From assembly GCF_000426065.1 (NCBI RefSeq), contig NZ_AUEQ01000006.1, positions 434,001 through 498,000 on the forward strand: DNA of 64,000 nucleotides. Reading direction: 5' to 3'. The DNA comes from Mycobacterium sp. URHD0025 (GTDB lineage: Bacteria > Actinomycetota > Actinomycetes > Mycobacteriales > Mycobacteriaceae). Below the pieces are notes generated by a model. The model was not told where the DNA came from, did not search any database, and worked only from the letters and a program-made list of their open reading frames with translations. The translations under genes and the position numbers were made by a program. How positions within the stretch are numbered: the first letter of the stretch is position 1; each line of letters begins with the position of its first letter. Below are positions 63,698 to 64,000 of the stretch, piece after piece.

Positions 63698-64000
63698 ATG
63701 ATCGGCTGAGCCGCGACATCATTGGCCTTGAAATTGGCCAGCACGAACGAGCGGAAGGTGCGATCGAACAGCAGGCGCGGCAGGAATGTCCGGAGCGTCG
63801 GCCAGCTGGCGTGGTTGACCACGCTGTAGTCGGTCGGTTCGCCGGGCCGCGGGGCCAGCAGCGTGGAGTCGGGCAGCGAGGTTCTGCGCTGGAACCAGCC
63901 GGCCGTGTATTCCCATGTGGCGTAGACCGTCTCGGCTGAATCGCAGTGAAAGTAGTTGAACAGGAACCAGTGGTCGCTGCAGCGCGCGACGTCGGCGATC
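63655..64000 (-). CDS. 3' end of an unrecognised gene running off the window
   Basis: The minus strand is open from the window edge to a TGA at 63655-63657 and reads as good protein: IADVARCSDHWFLFNYFHCD, ATWEYTAGWFQRRTSLPDST, DYSVVNHASWPTLRTFLPRL, SFVLANFKANDVAAQPIIYR. It is rich in aromatic residues and shows no membrane segment. Codon use looks normal for the genome. It overlaps the end of the AbrB-family gene by 43 bases, tail to tail. I do not recognise the family. Confidence 0.7.
   Translation of the reverse strand, partial: IADVARCSDHWFLFNYFHCDSAETVYATWEYTAGWFQRRTSLPDSTLLAPRPGEPTDYSVVNHASWPTLRTFLPRLLFDRTFRSFVLANFKANDVAAQPIIYRLVTAATGTSAG

Overview
The window is GC-rich, densely packed actinobacterial DNA from a rapidly growing mycobacterium (Mycolicibacterium). 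Its backbone follows the M. tuberculosis Rv3365c to Rv3308 order: the mfpE-D-C-B-A conservon, folD, metY-metX, trpS, dacB1, a class III aminotransferase, sigJ, sdhCDAB, cdd, deoA, add, upp and pmmB. A 246-codon Erm methyltransferase with a GTG start next to folD resembles erm(39), which points to the M. fortuitum complex. That assignment comes from memory of the family, not from a search. Many genes look leaderless (a TANNNT -10 hexamer 6-8 bases before ATG/GTG) and many operon joints are ATGA or GTGA overlaps.

Region by region. 1-3.2 kb: end of a sensor kinase, then Roadblock, DUF742, GTPase and the gyrase-binding pentapeptide protein MfpA. 3.2-11 kb: a double-FHA ABC exporter (Rv1747-like), membrane and beta-propeller proteins, an Old Yellow Enzyme relative, folD and DUF3017. 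11-15.3 kb: a resistance and xenobiotic block with erm (leader peptide and attenuator), TetR plus FAD monooxygenase, and HxlR plus a SnoaL-like protein divided by a 43-bp perfect palindrome. 15.3-21.3 kb: metY-metX-methyltransferase under a SAM-IV riboswitch plus a five-codon Met/Cys upstream ORF, then monomeric isocitrate dehydrogenase. 21.3-27.5 kb: hydrolase, xthA, MarR pair, trpS, YihY, and a guanidinium-type SMR exporter behind a guanidine-III riboswitch.

27.5-31 kb holds the most unusual locus: a TetR-controlled operon in which a second ATP synthase c-subunit gene (AtpE paralogue) sits between two macrolide-type glycosyltransferases. I propose, as inference only, that it protects against compounds that hit the ATP synthase c-ring. 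31-33.5 kb: dacB1 and an SMP-30-like gene. 33.5-44.8 kb: a polyamine uptake and catabolism cluster (Lrp, aminotransferase, aldehyde dehydrogenase, two FAD oxidases, XRE-cupin regulator, PotABCD-type transporter, cupin). 44.8-48.8 kb: sigJ (ECF41), enzymes, and a DUF559 nuclease-like gene bracketed by two 57-bp palindromes of identical geometry. 48.8-54.2 kb: succinate dehydrogenase behind an IdeR-like box, cdd and deoA. 54.2-64 kb: dienelactone hydrolase, add, a frameshifted hydrolase, an Rv3311-like protein, an NlpC/P60 protein with a small type VII-like partner, upp, pmmB, MarR, an AbrB-family membrane protein, and the 3' end of an unrecognised gene running off the edge.

No tRNA, rRNA, CRISPR array, insertion sequence or prophage was seen.
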